This document shows, one piece after another, positions 7,633-15,081 of a DNA stretch of 27,673 bases. The stretch's first letter is position 1. Every line of letters starts with the position of its first letter. The notes beneath the pieces were generated by a model. That model was not told the DNA's origin. It was given only the letters and a program-made list of their open reading frames with translations, and ran no database searches. The DNA lies in NCBI GenBank assembly GCA_039183635.1, contig JBCDBL010000048.1, positions 1-27,673 on the forward strand, written 5' to 3'. The DNA is from JBCDBL01 sp039183635. Its GTDB lineage: Bacteria; Pseudomonadota; Alphaproteobacteria; Caulobacterales; Parvularculaceae. A program made the translations under genes and the position numbers.

Positions 7633-8241
7633 TTACGCCTTCACGTTCTGCGCCGTCAGGGCGGAATACTCCTCTTCGTTCAGCATCCGCGGGGGTGCGA
7701 TCGGCGCCCCGGTTTGCGCATCAAAAAGGGGAGAACGCTTCTTATCTCCGGCAAGGCGCCAGGACAGCATTTTTGTCAAAAGGCCGAACATCGCAACGAC
7801 CATGGCGAAGCCCTTCGTATTTTTCGCCCGGTCAGGCATTTGCACTGTGGCGCGTAACGGCCCGATCGCCGCCGCGGCGTTGTCGAAGGTCGTATGTCCG
7901 CCGCAAATGACGCCGATAAAGGGCGCCGCCGCCGTGGGCAGAGTATTGCCGAGCGGCGTCCTGCAGCACTCCGCATACCAACGCAACACCCCTTTGGGCG
8001 TGAGGCGCATGCAGGACAGGCGGTCAGCTCCTTGTTGAATCTCAAGGTGTTTCGGCGACATTTGAAAAATGCGCGTGCCGCCGCCCTCATCTAAAATACC
8101 CTCCGCCCGGCCGAGTTGGCGGGCGAAGGCCTGGCAGCTGTCGCAGCCGCAAATGACGTGGTTGACGCGCTCCGGCGAGATGCCGCGCGCGACGGCTTTA
8201 ACTGCGCCGCAGGCGCATTCAAGGGCAACGTCTTTAGACAA
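7633..8241 (-). CDS. DUF6151 family protein (GFA-like zinc-site protein)
   Basis: A 202-residue protein with Cys pairs CACG (near residue 10), CGCDSC (near 32) and AECCRTPLGN (near 91), the arrangement of the zinc-binding Mss4/GFA fold found in glutathione-dependent formaldehyde-activating-like proteins. The segments FQMSPKHLEIQQG and CMRLTPKGVLRWYAECC fit what I remember of DUF6151. Start is TTG at 8241 with a good Shine-Dalgarno GGGAGG 5 bases away; no ATG exists upstream of the first Cys pair. The function of the family is unknown; a catalytic role with a thiol substrate is only analogy. It lies in the same direction as the SDR gene behind it (89 bases) and the ECF42 operon ahead. Confidence 0.82.
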   Translation of the reverse strand: MSKDVALECACGAVKAVARGISPERVNHVICGCDSCQAFARQLGRAEGILDEGGGTRIFQMSPKHLEIQQGADRLSCMRLTPKGVLRWYAECCRTPLGNTLPTAAAPFIGVICGGHTTFDNAAAAIGPLRATVQMPDRAKNTKGFAMVVAMFGLLTKMLSWRLAGDKKRSPLFDAQTGAPIAPPRMLNEEEYSALTAQNVKA

Positions 8242-8330
8242 GCGGACCTCCCGACGGCTTTTCCATTTCGCCGCAGTTTATGCGTACTTTGCCGGCGCCG
8301 GCAAACCATAGAAGCGGCATCTTAAAAAGC

Positions 8331-9116
8331 CTAACGCAAATTGACGTAACCGCCGTCAAGGGGAATAACCGCGCCTGTGATATAATCAGACGCCGGAGCG
8401 GCCAGAAACAGGCTGAGCCCGATCATATCTTCCGGCGCGCCGATCCGCCCCATGGGCACCATCTGGCCGATGCTCTCGCGCCCTTCTTCGCTGCCCAGCA
8501 TAAATGCTGTCATCTTGCTTTCGAACGGCCCAGGCGCGATGGCGTTGACGTTGATTGTGTCTTTAACGAATTTGCTTGCAAAAACGCGCGTCATATGGTG
8601 GACCGCCGCCTTGCTTGCGGAATATGAATAGTTCTCCGTAAGCGGAACGGTCAAGCCATCGGCCGACCCTATGTTAATCACTTTGGCGCGTCCGTCGGCG
8701 CTGGCGGCTTTGCGCAACATTGGCGCTAGCTTTTGGGTCAGAAAGAATAAGGACTTCACGTTAAGGTCCATGATTTTGTCCCAGCCGCTTTCGGGGAACT
8801 CCTCAAGCGGCGCGCCCCATGTGGCGCCGGCGTTGTTGACAAGGATGTCGATTTTTTCCTCCCGCTTGGCGACAAAGTCGACGAAACCGGCGCATCCTTC
8901 CACGCAAGACAGGTCATAGGGCGCGGCGATGCAGCGCCCGAAGGCGCCGAGCTTGTCCTGCATGGCCGCGCAAGCGTCAGCCTTGCGGGAGGTGATGTAG
9001 GTTTTCGCCCCCGCTTTCAGATAGCCTGTTGCGATCATTTCGCCGATGCCGCGGGTGCCTCCGGTGACGACAGCGACTTTGTCTTTGATACAGAAGAGGG
9101 TTTCAGGGCCGTTCAT
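8331..9116 (-). CDS. SDR-family oxidoreductase, RhlG-like
   Basis: A 261-residue short-chain dehydrogenase from the ATG at 9116. Cofactor motif TGGTRGIG at residues 18-25, NNAG at 94-97, catalytic Ser151, Tyr165 and Lys169 (YSASK), and the C-terminal AIAPGPF and GAVIPLDGGY. The order and wording (GGTRGIGEMIA, ILVNNAGATWGAPLE, SGWDKIMDLNV, VINIGSADG, HHMTRVFA) are close to what I remember of RhlG, the NADPH-dependent beta-ketoacyl reductase named from rhamnolipid studies in Pseudomonas. Substrate here is unproved; other SDR annotations such as 3-oxoacyl reductase are equally possible. Of three close ATGs (9134, 9125, 9116) the last has the correctly spaced GGAAAGGA Shine-Dalgarno. Confidence 0.88.
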   Translation of the reverse strand: MNGPETLFCIKDKVAVVTGGTRGIGEMIATGYLKAGAKTYITSRKADACAAMQDKLGAFGRCIAAPYDLSCVEGCAGFVDFVAKREEKIDILVNNAGATWGAPLEEFPESGWDKIMDLNVKSLFFLTQKLAPMLRKAASADGRAKVINIGSADGLTVPLTENYSYSASKAAVHHMTRVFASKFVKDTINVNAIAPGPFESKMTAFMLGSEEGRESIGQMVPMGRIGAPEDMIGLSLFLAAPASDYITGAVIPLDGGYVNLR

Positions 9117-9231
9117 CCCGCGCATCCTTTCCAAAGTGCGTTTTCACCTCGACAGTAAACGCTTCTGAGGCGGCCTCAAGATCCCGGCGCAGTCGGCGCC
9201 GCTTTGCGATCCGGTGCGCGCAGGTCAGAAG

Positions 9232-9573
9232 TTAAGACTTGTGTGTTTCAATCGCGCGCGCCTGGCTGAGCAGCAGGTTCAAATTTTCATCGGACAAATT
9301 GTGGGCGATGGCGAACACTTCAGAAAGCTTCGCCATGCGGGCATCGTCGGTTTGGTCGCTTTCTTCGGGGAACTGGAACAGCCAGGACAGCGGCACGTCC
9401 AGGGCCTCCGCGATCTCTTGCAGGCGCGCGATGCTGGTCGCCACACGGCCGTTTTCGATGAGAGAAATGGTTTTTTGCGACACGCCGATCAGTGCGGCCA
9501 GACGCTCTTGCTTCATGTCCCGCGCCAGTCTAAGGGAGCGGACAAGAAGACCTATGTCGCGTCGAATACTCAT
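9232..9573 (-). CDS. XRE/Cro-CI family transcriptional regulator (small)
   Basis: A 113-residue protein with an N-terminal helix-turn-helix at about residues 8-62: LRLARDMKQERLAALIGVSQ, then KTISLIENGRVATSIARL. The remaining 50 residues are acidic and helical and probably dimerise. The start codon touches the palindrome at 9574-9594, which occupies the place where a Shine-Dalgarno should be, so a repressor bound there would block both transcription and ribosome access. It is divergent from a second XRE gene. Target genes beyond the intergenic region are unknown. Confidence 0.88.
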   Translation of the reverse strand: MSIRRDIGLLVRSLRLARDMKQERLAALIGVSQKTISLIENGRVATSIARLQEIAEALDVPLSWLFQFPEESDQTDDARMAKLSEVFAIAHNLSDENLNLLLSQARAIETHKS

Positions 9574-9594
9574 ACCCGAACCTATAGTTCGGGT
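9574..9594. promoter_or_regulatory. Palindromic operator candidate at the start of the left XRE gene
   Basis: Perfect 8-bp arms ACCCGAAC (9574-9581) and GTTCGGGT (9587-9594) flank CTATA. The left arm abuts the start codon (9573-9571, minus strand). Size and symmetry fit a Cro/CI-type dimer site and suggest autoregulation. Confidence 0.6.
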
Positions 9595-9639
9595 TGCAGG
9601 TAAAGATTATTCCTTATATAGGATAAGAATCAAATAAAT

Positions 9640-9654
9640 ATACTTTTAAAGTAT
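9640..9654. promoter_or_regulatory. Second palindrome in the divergent XRE intergenic region
   Basis: ATACTTT (9640-9646) and AAAGTAT (9648-9654) are perfect 7-bp arms around one T, 29 bases before the right-hand XRE start. It differs in sequence from the palindrome at 9574, so each regulator may have its own site. AT-rich palindromes arise by chance more easily, hence the lower confidence. Confidence 0.45.
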
Positions 9655-9682
9655 TTTACCTTTTTGATGCGGCGCTCGACCC

Positions 9683-10114
9683 ATGACCGATATCCCTTCG
9701 AAAGAAGGCCCGAACCCAGACTTGACGCCGCGCGATCCGCTGGAGCGGCATATTGGCCGACGCGTCTATGAGGCCCGGCTGTTTCGAAACAAAAGCCAAA
9801 AATGGCTCGCCGACGCCGTCTCGGTGTCGTTTCAGCAGATCCAGAATTATGAAACGGGCGCCAATCGCGTCAGCGCCAGCCGCCTGTGGAGGATCTCCCG
9901 GTGTCTGCGGATACCGGTCGCTTACTTCTATGAGGGGTTTTTCGACGCGCCGGATCTCGCCGAGGATCTTAAGCTTGCCGAATGCGAAGACAGGCCGGTG
10001 TTATCCGACGCCGCTTTGCGTGCGGCTTACCTAATCGACAGAATACGGAACGAGGCGGTGCGTAAGGATATCTGCAAAATGGCGGCGGTCTTGGCGGAAG
10101 ATGCGGGGGGATAG
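9683..10114 (+). CDS. XRE family transcriptional regulator, alphaproteobacterial type
   Basis: A 143-residue protein: an N-terminal tail, then the helix-turn-helix at about residues 24-75 (IGRRVYEARLFRNKSQKWLA, VSVSFQQIQNYETGANRVSA, LWRISRCLRIPVAYFYEGF). The form FQQIQNYETGANRVSASRLW is common in alphaproteobacterial XRE regulators with a short helical C terminus. No metabolite-binding domain is present. ATG at 9683 is the only reasonable start. It is divergent from another XRE gene and followed by the convergent sodium-channel gene, so its targets cannot be inferred from context other than the shared intergenic region. Confidence 0.88.
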   Translation: MTDIPSKEGPNPDLTPRDPLERHIGRRVYEARLFRNKSQKWLADAVSVSFQQIQNYETGANRVSASRLWRISRCLRIPVAYFYEGFFDAPDLAEDLKLAECEDRPVLSDAALRAAYLIDRIRNEAVRKDICKMAAVLAEDAGG

Positions 10115-10127
10115 GGGCGGCGGCGCT

Positions 10128-10952
10128 TTACCGAGTTGACTTTTCCAGAACAGCGCTGCGCAGATCCGCCATTTCTTGCCTTAACGCCGCGATTTCCTGA
10201 AGCAGCGCTTCACGCTCATTTTGGGCGGCGACCTCCGCCTCCTCGGAATGCTCTCGATATTCCGCTTCCGTAATGGCGTTCAACGAATTGACGATGAGGG
10301 CGATGAAGAGGTTCAGAACCGCAAAGCTGGTGACGATGATGAACGGCACGAAAAACGCCCAGGCCCAGGGATGCGTCTCCATCACCGGCCGCACGATTCC
10401 CATCGACCAGCTTTCCAGGGTCATAATCTGGAACAAGGAGTACATGGATGCGCCGATGTCGCCGAACCAATCGGGAAACGTTTCAGCGAACATCTTCGTC
10501 GTCATCACGGCTGCGATGTAGTAGACAAGACCCAGAACCGCCATGATCGCACCCATGCCGGGCACCGCCGACAACAAGGCGCCGACCACGGCGCGCATTT
10601 GCGGGACGACCGAAAGAAGGCGTAAAGCGCGGAGAATTCTAAGGGCGCGCAGGACCGAAAAGGCACCCGCAGACGGCGTCAGGGCGATACCCACAATGAT
10701 GAAATCGAATATATTCCACCCGGATCGGAAGAAACGGGGGCCGAATGCAATGAGCTTCAACGCAATTTCAATGACGTAAACGGCCAAGGCGATTCGGTCG
10801 AACGTTTGCAGCAAGGCGCCTGCCGTTCCTGTGACGCGCGCAGATGTTTCAAGCCCGAGCGTGACGGCGTTCAGCGTAATGACGGCGATGATGGCGTTGG
10901 AAAAGCCGGGTGATTCGACGAAACGCCTTATTTTGGCGCGAAAAGCTTGCAT
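10128..10952 (-). CDS. Bacterial voltage-gated sodium channel (BacNaV, NavAb/NaChBac type)
   Basis: A 274-residue single-repeat six-helix channel. S1-S3 lie at about 18-35, 52-70 and 78-93. The voltage sensor S4 (98-114) carries Arg102, 105, 108 and 111 at every third position. S5 is about 130-152, the selectivity filter TLESWS is at 178-183, and S6 (196-222) ends LFIALIVN. The filter and flanks (FQIMTLESWSMGIVRP) are almost what is known for NavAb, pointing to Na+ selectivity and a homotetramer in the inner membrane. A C-terminal acidic neck and coiled coil (about 233-265, LLQEIAALRQEMADLRSAV) should hold the tetramer. Start ATG at 10952 with AGGGGAA; the frame to 11021 has no such site. The gene stands alone between convergent and divergent neighbours. 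Confidence 0.95.
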   Translation of the reverse strand: MQAFRAKIRRFVESPGFSNAIIAVITLNAVTLGLETSARVTGTAGALLQTFDRIALAVYVIEIALKLIAFGPRFFRSGWNIFDFIIVGIALTPSAGAFSVLRALRILRALRLLSVVPQMRAVVGALLSAVPGMGAIMAVLGLVYYIAAVMTTKMFAETFPDWFGDIGASMYSLFQIMTLESWSMGIVRPVMETHPWAWAFFVPFIIVTSFAVLNLFIALIVNSLNAITEAEYREHSEEAEVAAQNEREALLQEIAALRQEMADLRSAVLEKSTR

Positions 10953-11203
10953 AAAAGGTGTTCCCCTGTTGTGTTTGCACCGTTCAGGCGCCGCAATTCG
11001 GCGTTCAACACTGTTTTGCACTCAGCGCAAATAACGTGTGCATGAATCCCTTTAAAATCAATGGCATCGACATTTCATCCGTAAGGGAACGAGAATTAAT
11101 TTCCAGGCCGTCTGCTGCAAAACGCTATTATGGCGGCTGTGGCCGCCTTGACGCACAACTTCAAAGAGTGAAACTGATTTTATTCATCCAGAAAGGAGAG
11201 GGT

Positions 11204-11578
11204 ATGACACATGACGTCAAACTGAAACTCGTCGAGCCCCAGGGCCTTGAAGGCTTAGCTGAAATCGTCGACGTTCTGCCTGAGGCGGAAGCGATTCGCG
11301 ACATTGAGGCGAAAATGCTGGACGCGCTCGTCTCAGCGGGCAAAGGCTTCGATCATTGGGCGAATATACGTGAAAAATTCGACGAAAAAGGCTATAACAT
11401 CTCCATCGCGAATCCTGCATTCATCGATTGCTTAAAGTCGACGCAAGAGGCATGCGCGAAGTTGACTGAAGCGTTGACAGTTATGGGAGAAGGGCACATT
11501 AACGCATATAAATTCGGTAAGGCGATGGGCTTGACCAAAGTCGTGCCGGAGGGAGCTGTGCCTGAAGATAGACCGTAA
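11204..11578 (+). CDS. Conserved-looking hypothetical protein, unrecognised
   Basis: I do not recognise this 124-residue protein. It starts at ATG 11204 behind a good Shine-Dalgarno (AAAGGAGAGG); the open frame reaching back to 10958 has no ribosome site and lower-quality sequence. It is soluble and mixed-charge, with a helical first half (GLEGLAEIVDVLPEAEAIRDIEAKM) and the segment FDHWANIREKFDEKGYNISI. There is no signal peptide or Cys motif. It is followed 8 bases later by a membrane-protein gene on the same strand, so the two probably form an operon. No function can be assigned. Confidence 0.75.
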   Translation: MTHDVKLKLVEPQGLEGLAEIVDVLPEAEAIRDIEAKMLDALVSAGKGFDHWANIREKFDEKGYNISIANPAFIDCLKSTQEACAKLTEALTVMGEGHINAYKFGKAMGLTKVVPEGAVPEDRP

Positions 11579-11586
11579 GGGTTTTG

Positions 11587-12183
11587 GTGCGTTTAACGTC
11601 TTCATTTGAAATATTTGGCTATTTCGTCATCGCCGCAGCGATTGTCGCTGCGGCATCTTTATTGGGTGACGGAACCTTCTTCGATACGATTTGGTCGTTT
11701 ATTTGGGGCGGTGTGACACTGGTCATGCTGACCCTGGCGCATCTATTTGGACGCAGCGCCCATAAGGTCGTAATGCTCAGCTACGGACTTGGTTGGGTTG
11801 CTAGTGTTGTTGTTCGTGATCTCGTCAGCCCAGGATCGATGATCCTCTTCGTTACAGGTACTGACGCCACGTATGCGCTCCTCTTTGCAATATTTCTTGG
11901 GCAAAGAATGTGGGGCGCAGCGCTTAGTTTTTTACACTATAGCATGGTTTTTGTGCATTTATTCGGCAGTTGGTCCCCTGCCTACATTTATGTCGTAGAG
12001 GGTGTTTATGTTTTAGGTCTTCTTATTATCGCTCTCGACATGTTCAAGGAGCCATTGTTGGTCGCCATCGAAAAAGCAAAGGCGCAACAGACGCAGGCTG
12101 GCCCATTGCCCGAAAATCATTCCTCGCCTCGCGAAGGGGAGACGCATTTGATGGATGATTTACAAAAAGACGAAGGTTTTTAA
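11587..12183 (+). CDS. Hypothetical polytopic membrane protein
   Basis: A protein of about 198 residues with five or six hydrophobic helices between residues 8 and 155 (for example FGYFVIAAAIVAAASLL, FIWGGVTLVMLTLAHLF, MILFVTGTDATYALLFAIFL, GVYVLGLLIIALDMF) and a hydrophilic, charged C-terminal tail of about 40 residues. GTG at 11587 is preferred because TAAGGG at 11576-11581 is correctly spaced; TTG at 11584 would add one residue. It is likely co-transcribed with the small soluble protein ahead of it. I recognise no transporter or enzyme motif. Confidence 0.75.
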   Translation: MRLTSSFEIFGYFVIAAAIVAAASLLGDGTFFDTIWSFIWGGVTLVMLTLAHLFGRSAHKVVMLSYGLGWVASVVVRDLVSPGSMILFVTGTDATYALLFAIFLGQRMWGAALSFLHYSMVFVHLFGSWSPAYIYVVEGVYVLGLLIIALDMFKEPLLVAIEKAKAQQTQAGPLPENHSSPREGETHLMDDLQKDEGF

Positions 12184-12207
12184 ACGCGTTCAGAGCGTTA
12201 CGCAGTT

Positions 12208-12486
12208 TCAGACGTCATCATCTTTGCGCCGGACATTGTCTTCCAACTGCTCATAAAACCGGTCGGCTTCTTCGGATAACTGCTGGTGAAAGTCTTCCAT
12301 GCCCGGCGTCGGCTTTATGTCGTCGATCTTCGACAGCATCGTTTCGCGCATATCGATGGCGCGATCTACGGGTTTGTCTAACTTCACCAACAAATCGGAC
12401 ATAAGATGCAGCAGGGCCGTTTTGATAACGGAAACCCGGGCCTGCATGGCCACAATAGACTTTTTTTGTTCTTTATCGTTTGACAT
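12208..12486 (-). CDS. Small helical hypothetical protein
   Basis: A 92-residue hydrophilic protein starting MSNDKEQKKSIVAMQARVSV at 12486, with GGAGAG Shine-Dalgarno 5 bases upstream; the frame to 12543 lacks one. It is predicted almost entirely helical, with no Cys, signal peptide or known motif. It is convergent with the membrane-protein gene and divergent from the lipoprotein gene. Not recognised. Confidence 0.65.
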   Translation of the reverse strand: MSNDKEQKKSIVAMQARVSVIKTALLHLMSDLLVKLDKPVDRAIDMRETMLSKIDDIKPTPGMEDFHQQLSEEADRFYEQLEDNVRRKDDDV

Positions 12487-12652
12487 ACGCTCTCCGAACC
12501 GCTTTGCCTCCAATCTTAGATGGAGGCTGTGGATTTTGGCCACATGAGGTCACTAATTTAGGCCCTAAAGTAGAGTTAGGCAAAGAAACAATAACACCTG
12601 ACCGGATCGGCCTACGGCCTGCTGCATGAATTTCCCGCCTTCGTAGAGTTCG

Positions 12653-12681
12653 TCGCTTGTGATCCGAGATTCAACAAGCGA
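12653..12681. promoter_or_regulatory. Inverted repeat upstream of the lipoprotein gene
   Basis: TCGCTTGT (12653-12660) and ACAAGCGA (12674-12681) are perfect 8-bp arms with 13 bases between them, 42 bases before the lipoprotein start codon. It could be a regulator site or a leader hairpin. No consensus is recognised. Confidence 0.35.
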
Positions 12682-12723
12682 AGCTGTATTTACTGCGAAG
12701 CAAATCTACAAGGAGGACGTCCA

Positions 12724-13782
12724 ATGCGTTTCGCCAAGCCGTTCATCCAGTTGAGTATTGTTTTCACTGCGTTTTTTACGCTTTCCGCGTGTTCGAATAT
12801 CGTTTCGGGGCTTTTCGGCGCGTCCGTTGACGTGGACGAGAACGATTCTACGCCGCCGAGCGTGCGTTTCGTCATTCCGAAAAACTATCTTAGGCCGGAT
12901 ACGCTCGATTTCGTCGTCTCCACGGAAACCGCAACGGCAAGCGCCGCAGGGCGGTCGTTCACCTACACGGTTGTGGGGGAAGACTTTCAAGGCGTCCGCG
13001 CCGTCACGCTGCGCAACATCGGTGTTACGCCCTGGTGCGCCGCCCGGCCTCGCGGGCGTGCGCCCGTCCCGCCGACGCCGCGCCCCGCGACGACGTTCAT
13101 CCTGTTCGGCGATACTGTGGAGCAAGAGGCCGTGGACGGCCGTGCGTCGACGCGACTTCCGCTGATCAGGTCATTTTCATTGAACGCTTTGTCGATGACC
13201 TTTGGCGAAGAGTTCGACCGTTGCCCTGAGGACCGTCCCGTCCTGTTCGGCGCCGAAGTAAGGTTCGTGGGAGCGGCGCGCAATTTCGGCGGGCGGACCG
13301 TGGAAACGGCGCCGGCGATCGTTCGCATGGGGCTTACGGTATCCGGCGGCGCTCCTATCGGCGGGCGCATCGGCGGCGGTTCAGGCTCCTCCGGCGGGAC
13401 TTGCGCCGGTGAAGGCGATCCGTGCACGACCCAGCTGGATGTCTGTTCGGCAAGGGGCGATGATTTCGACATTCCCGGGCGCATCGTGTGCCGCAATGGA
13501 GACGCGGTCTGTGAGCCTCGGCGCCAAGAGGATTATTGCGTTGATGCTGGTTTCGCCTGCGGCGGAGGGCTCGGCGCGCCATGCGTTCAAGACAGCGACT
13601 GCGGACCGACGCTAATCTGCGGCAGGTCTGAAAGCGCCAGCGGCGGCAAAGTCTGCCGCGGTCTTCTGGGGACGGAAAGGTCTTCCGGCCTCGAAGTATG
13701 CGATCCGCCGAACAATATGTGCTGGCTGCCAAGCGAGGTGGCCGATGCCGGTATTCGGGCCATCGTATGCGGCTCTGAATAA
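12724..13782 (+). CDS. Cysteine-rich outer-surface lipoprotein, unknown function
   Basis: A 352-residue protein with an N-terminal signal and lipobox LSAC (Cys23), so it should be a lipid-anchored envelope protein. Residues 45-205 form a probable beta-rich domain (SVRFVIPKNY, TYTVVGEDFQGVRAVTL). A Gly/Ser-rich linker (GGAPIGGRIGGGSGSSGG, 208-225) leads to a C-terminal domain with 14 Cys between residues 227 and 349, spaced like small disulfide-bonded modules (CVQDSDCGPTLICG resembles motifs of dickkopf-like or EGF-like repeats in secreted proteins). The start has a perfect AAGGAGG Shine-Dalgarno. I recognise no specific family. Disulfide formation in the periplasm or at the cell surface is inferred from the even Cys number. 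Confidence 0.8.
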   Translation: MRFAKPFIQLSIVFTAFFTLSACSNIVSGLFGASVDVDENDSTPPSVRFVIPKNYLRPDTLDFVVSTETATASAAGRSFTYTVVGEDFQGVRAVTLRNIGVTPWCAARPRGRAPVPPTPRPATTFILFGDTVEQEAVDGRASTRLPLIRSFSLNALSMTFGEEFDRCPEDRPVLFGAEVRFVGAARNFGGRTVETAPAIVRMGLTVSGGAPIGGRIGGGSGSSGGTCAGEGDPCTTQLDVCSARGDDFDIPGRIVCRNGDAVCEPRRQEDYCVDAGFACGGGLGAPCVQDSDCGPTLICGRSESASGGKVCRGLLGTERSSGLEVCDPPNNMCWLPSEVADAGIRAIVCGSE

Positions 13783-13797
13783 ACCTGATGATGAGGG

Positions 13798-13842
13798 CGC
13801 GTCGCGCTGTGTTAAACGGTGCGACGCGTTTGATTTTCTTTA
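13798..13842. terminator. Probable terminator hairpin between convergent genes
   Basis: CGCGTCGC (13798-13805) pairs with GCGACGCG (13821-13828), followed on the plus strand by a broken T-rich stretch (13829-13842). It lies just after the lipoprotein stop and just before the stop of the convergent OB-fold gene, so it may serve both. The 15-base loop and interrupted T run reduce confidence. Confidence 0.55.
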
Positions 13843-13849
13843 ACCAGCC

Positions 13850-14179
13850 CTAGTCGTAGCTGTGCGACAGCTCAACGACGCGGCCATCTTCAAAGACGAT
13901 CTTTCTGGCGTAAAGCTCTTTAACAAAGCCGTCGTCCATGAAGCCGCTGACTGTGACTTTTTCACCGGGGCGCAGTTCGACATAGTTCGGTCCGAGGTAA
14001 ACTTCCAATACGCCTGTTTCGTCTCGAAGCTTGAACTCATCGCTGTCCGTTATACGGTCGACCGTACCGTCAATTGTTACGGCCATGCCGCGTTTGGCCT
14101 CTTTCACGGTAACATTGCCGGCCGCAGCGGCCCCGGCGGCGAAAAGCGAAACCAGTAATGCCGATGTTAAACGGCCCAT
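13850..14179 (-). CDS. Periplasmic OB-fold protein, YgiW/YdeI (BOF) family
   Basis: A 109-residue protein with a signal peptide (MGRLTSALLVSLFAAGAAAA, cleavage near 20), followed by a single small beta domain: GMAVTIDGTVDRITDSDEF, KLRDETGVLEVYLG, EKVTVSGFMDDGF, ELYARKIVF. This pattern (strand, T-V-x-G-x-V, then F-x-L-R-D-x-T-G) fits the bacterial OB-fold (BOF) family that includes YgiW and YdeI, stress-related periplasmic proteins. The ligand is unknown. Shine-Dalgarno AGGAGGAG lies 8 bases before the ATG at 14179. The gene is alone, convergent with the lipoprotein gene. Confidence 0.8.
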   Translation of the reverse strand: MGRLTSALLVSLFAAGAAAAGNVTVKEAKRGMAVTIDGTVDRITDSDEFKLRDETGVLEVYLGPNYVELRPGEKVTVSGFMDDGFVKELYARKIVFEDGRVVELSHSYD

Positions 14180-14416
14180 TGGCGGATCTCCTCCTGTTTA
14201 CATGTCCGATGGATATGGCGCCTGACGGCCTGCGATACAAGTAACGTATACTGTATGAAAATTTTTTATTCGAAATTTATAAGAAGAAAGGGTGTGTACG
14301 CTATAAAAATAAGAAATGACTAACCTGTCTGGCAGGCTATTATGATGTAGAGCATGCCCGTGTGAAGCCGATTAAACGAGAGGCGCTCTAGATGCGCCCT
14401 GTCGTTAAGGAGCCTG

Positions 14417-14446
14417 GCTCAGGGCGCGGCATGACGCGCCCTGAGC
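14417..14446. terminator. Perfect 12-bp hairpin, possible terminator for the NTF2-like gene
   Basis: GCTCAGGGCGCG (14417-14428) pairs perfectly with CGCGCCCTGAGC (14435-14446) around GCATGA. It begins 21 bases after the stop of the minus-strand gene ending at 14468. No U-tract follows on either strand, so it may be a 3' stabilising hairpin rather than a classical terminator. Another copy of GCGCCCTG lies at 14395-14402. Confidence 0.45.
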
Positions 14447-14467
14447 ACAAATGTCGCCTGTACAGCT

Positions 14468-15016
14468 TTACTCAGCGGAGTATGGCAGGGACGAATGGTG
14501 GAGGTTTATTCTCAAGTCTCCTTCGTCATCGAGAATGTAGCCGAAACTATATTCGACCTTCGTTTCATTTCCATCCGGACCGGTGAAGTAGTAGTTGCCC
14601 ATCGCCATGGCGGAGTCTTTATCGGTGTATATAGCGTTGTTTTCCCAACGCACATTCGTCCAACCGCTAATGGCGAAGCCATTATCCTCAGTACCTTCCT
14701 TGCCGATAAAGTAATCTAAAGCTTCATCGAAGGTTTCGCGGAATTGGTCATCCGCGGCGAGCGTCGGCTTAAACATCACGTCCGATACGCCATATGCATA
14801 GAGCGAATTTATGTGTTCTGTCGCGCGCTTTTTGAAGTCGCCATTTGCTGCGTGTACGCTTGAAATTGCGACAATGCCCTCGCCCCATGTTTTTTGCGCT
14901 TCGATGACGGCCTTTTCGCTGATGTCCTTCTTTTTGCCTGCATTTGCAGCGCCCGCCCAGACGGTCGCCGTAAGCGCGGCGACGCCGCATAATCCGATTT
15001 TAGAGATGGTTTTCAT
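14468..15016 (-). CDS. Secreted NTF2-like (SnoaL/DUF4440-type) protein
   Basis: A 182-residue protein with a signal peptide ending ANA near residue 26. The mature part reads EAQKTWGEGIVAISSVHAANGDFKK in fragments, followed by a helix-strand pattern and the C-terminal strands NETKVEYSFGYILD and LRINLHHSSLPYS. The ending HHSSLP is typical of a periplasmic NTF2-like group related to the CaMKII-association domain; some databases mislabel this group as phosphoribosyl-AMP cyclohydrolase, which has different motifs. Function is unknown. Start ATG 15016 has AAAGGGTG. It is divergent from an OxyR-like regulator, which makes it a candidate target of that regulator. Confidence 0.75.
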   Translation of the reverse strand: MKTISKIGLCGVAALTATVWAGAANAGKKKDISEKAVIEAQKTWGEGIVAISSVHAANGDFKKRATEHINSLYAYGVSDVMFKPTLAADDQFRETFDEALDYFIGKEGTEDNGFAISGWTNVRWENNAIYTDKDSAMAMGNYYFTGPDGNETKVEYSFGYILDDEGDLRINLHHSSLPYSAE

Positions 15017-15081
15017 ATATCACCCTTTCCAGTGTTGATTTGGTCTGTCTTGTCATTAAGGACATGCAAGGCCCATGTGTT

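Noticed and set aside
11132..11147. GGCGGC-TGTG-GCCGCC hairpin upstream of the 11204 gene
   Set aside because: A six-base GC hairpin is expected by chance in this composition and no T-tract follows; considered as terminator or leader element and left out.
12183..12199. AACGC-N7-GCGTT hairpin after the membrane-protein gene
   Set aside because: Only 5 bp with no T-run, too weak to call a terminator.
14392..14586. 64-residue plus-strand frame before the NTF2-like gene end
   Set aside because: It runs through the 12-bp hairpin and antisense to the NTF2-like gene, with no ribosome site and no motif.
14468..15016. Phosphoribosyl-AMP cyclohydrolase
   Set aside because: Some databases give this name to similar proteins, but the HisI metal-binding motifs are absent and a signal peptide is present; an NTF2-like secreted protein fits better.
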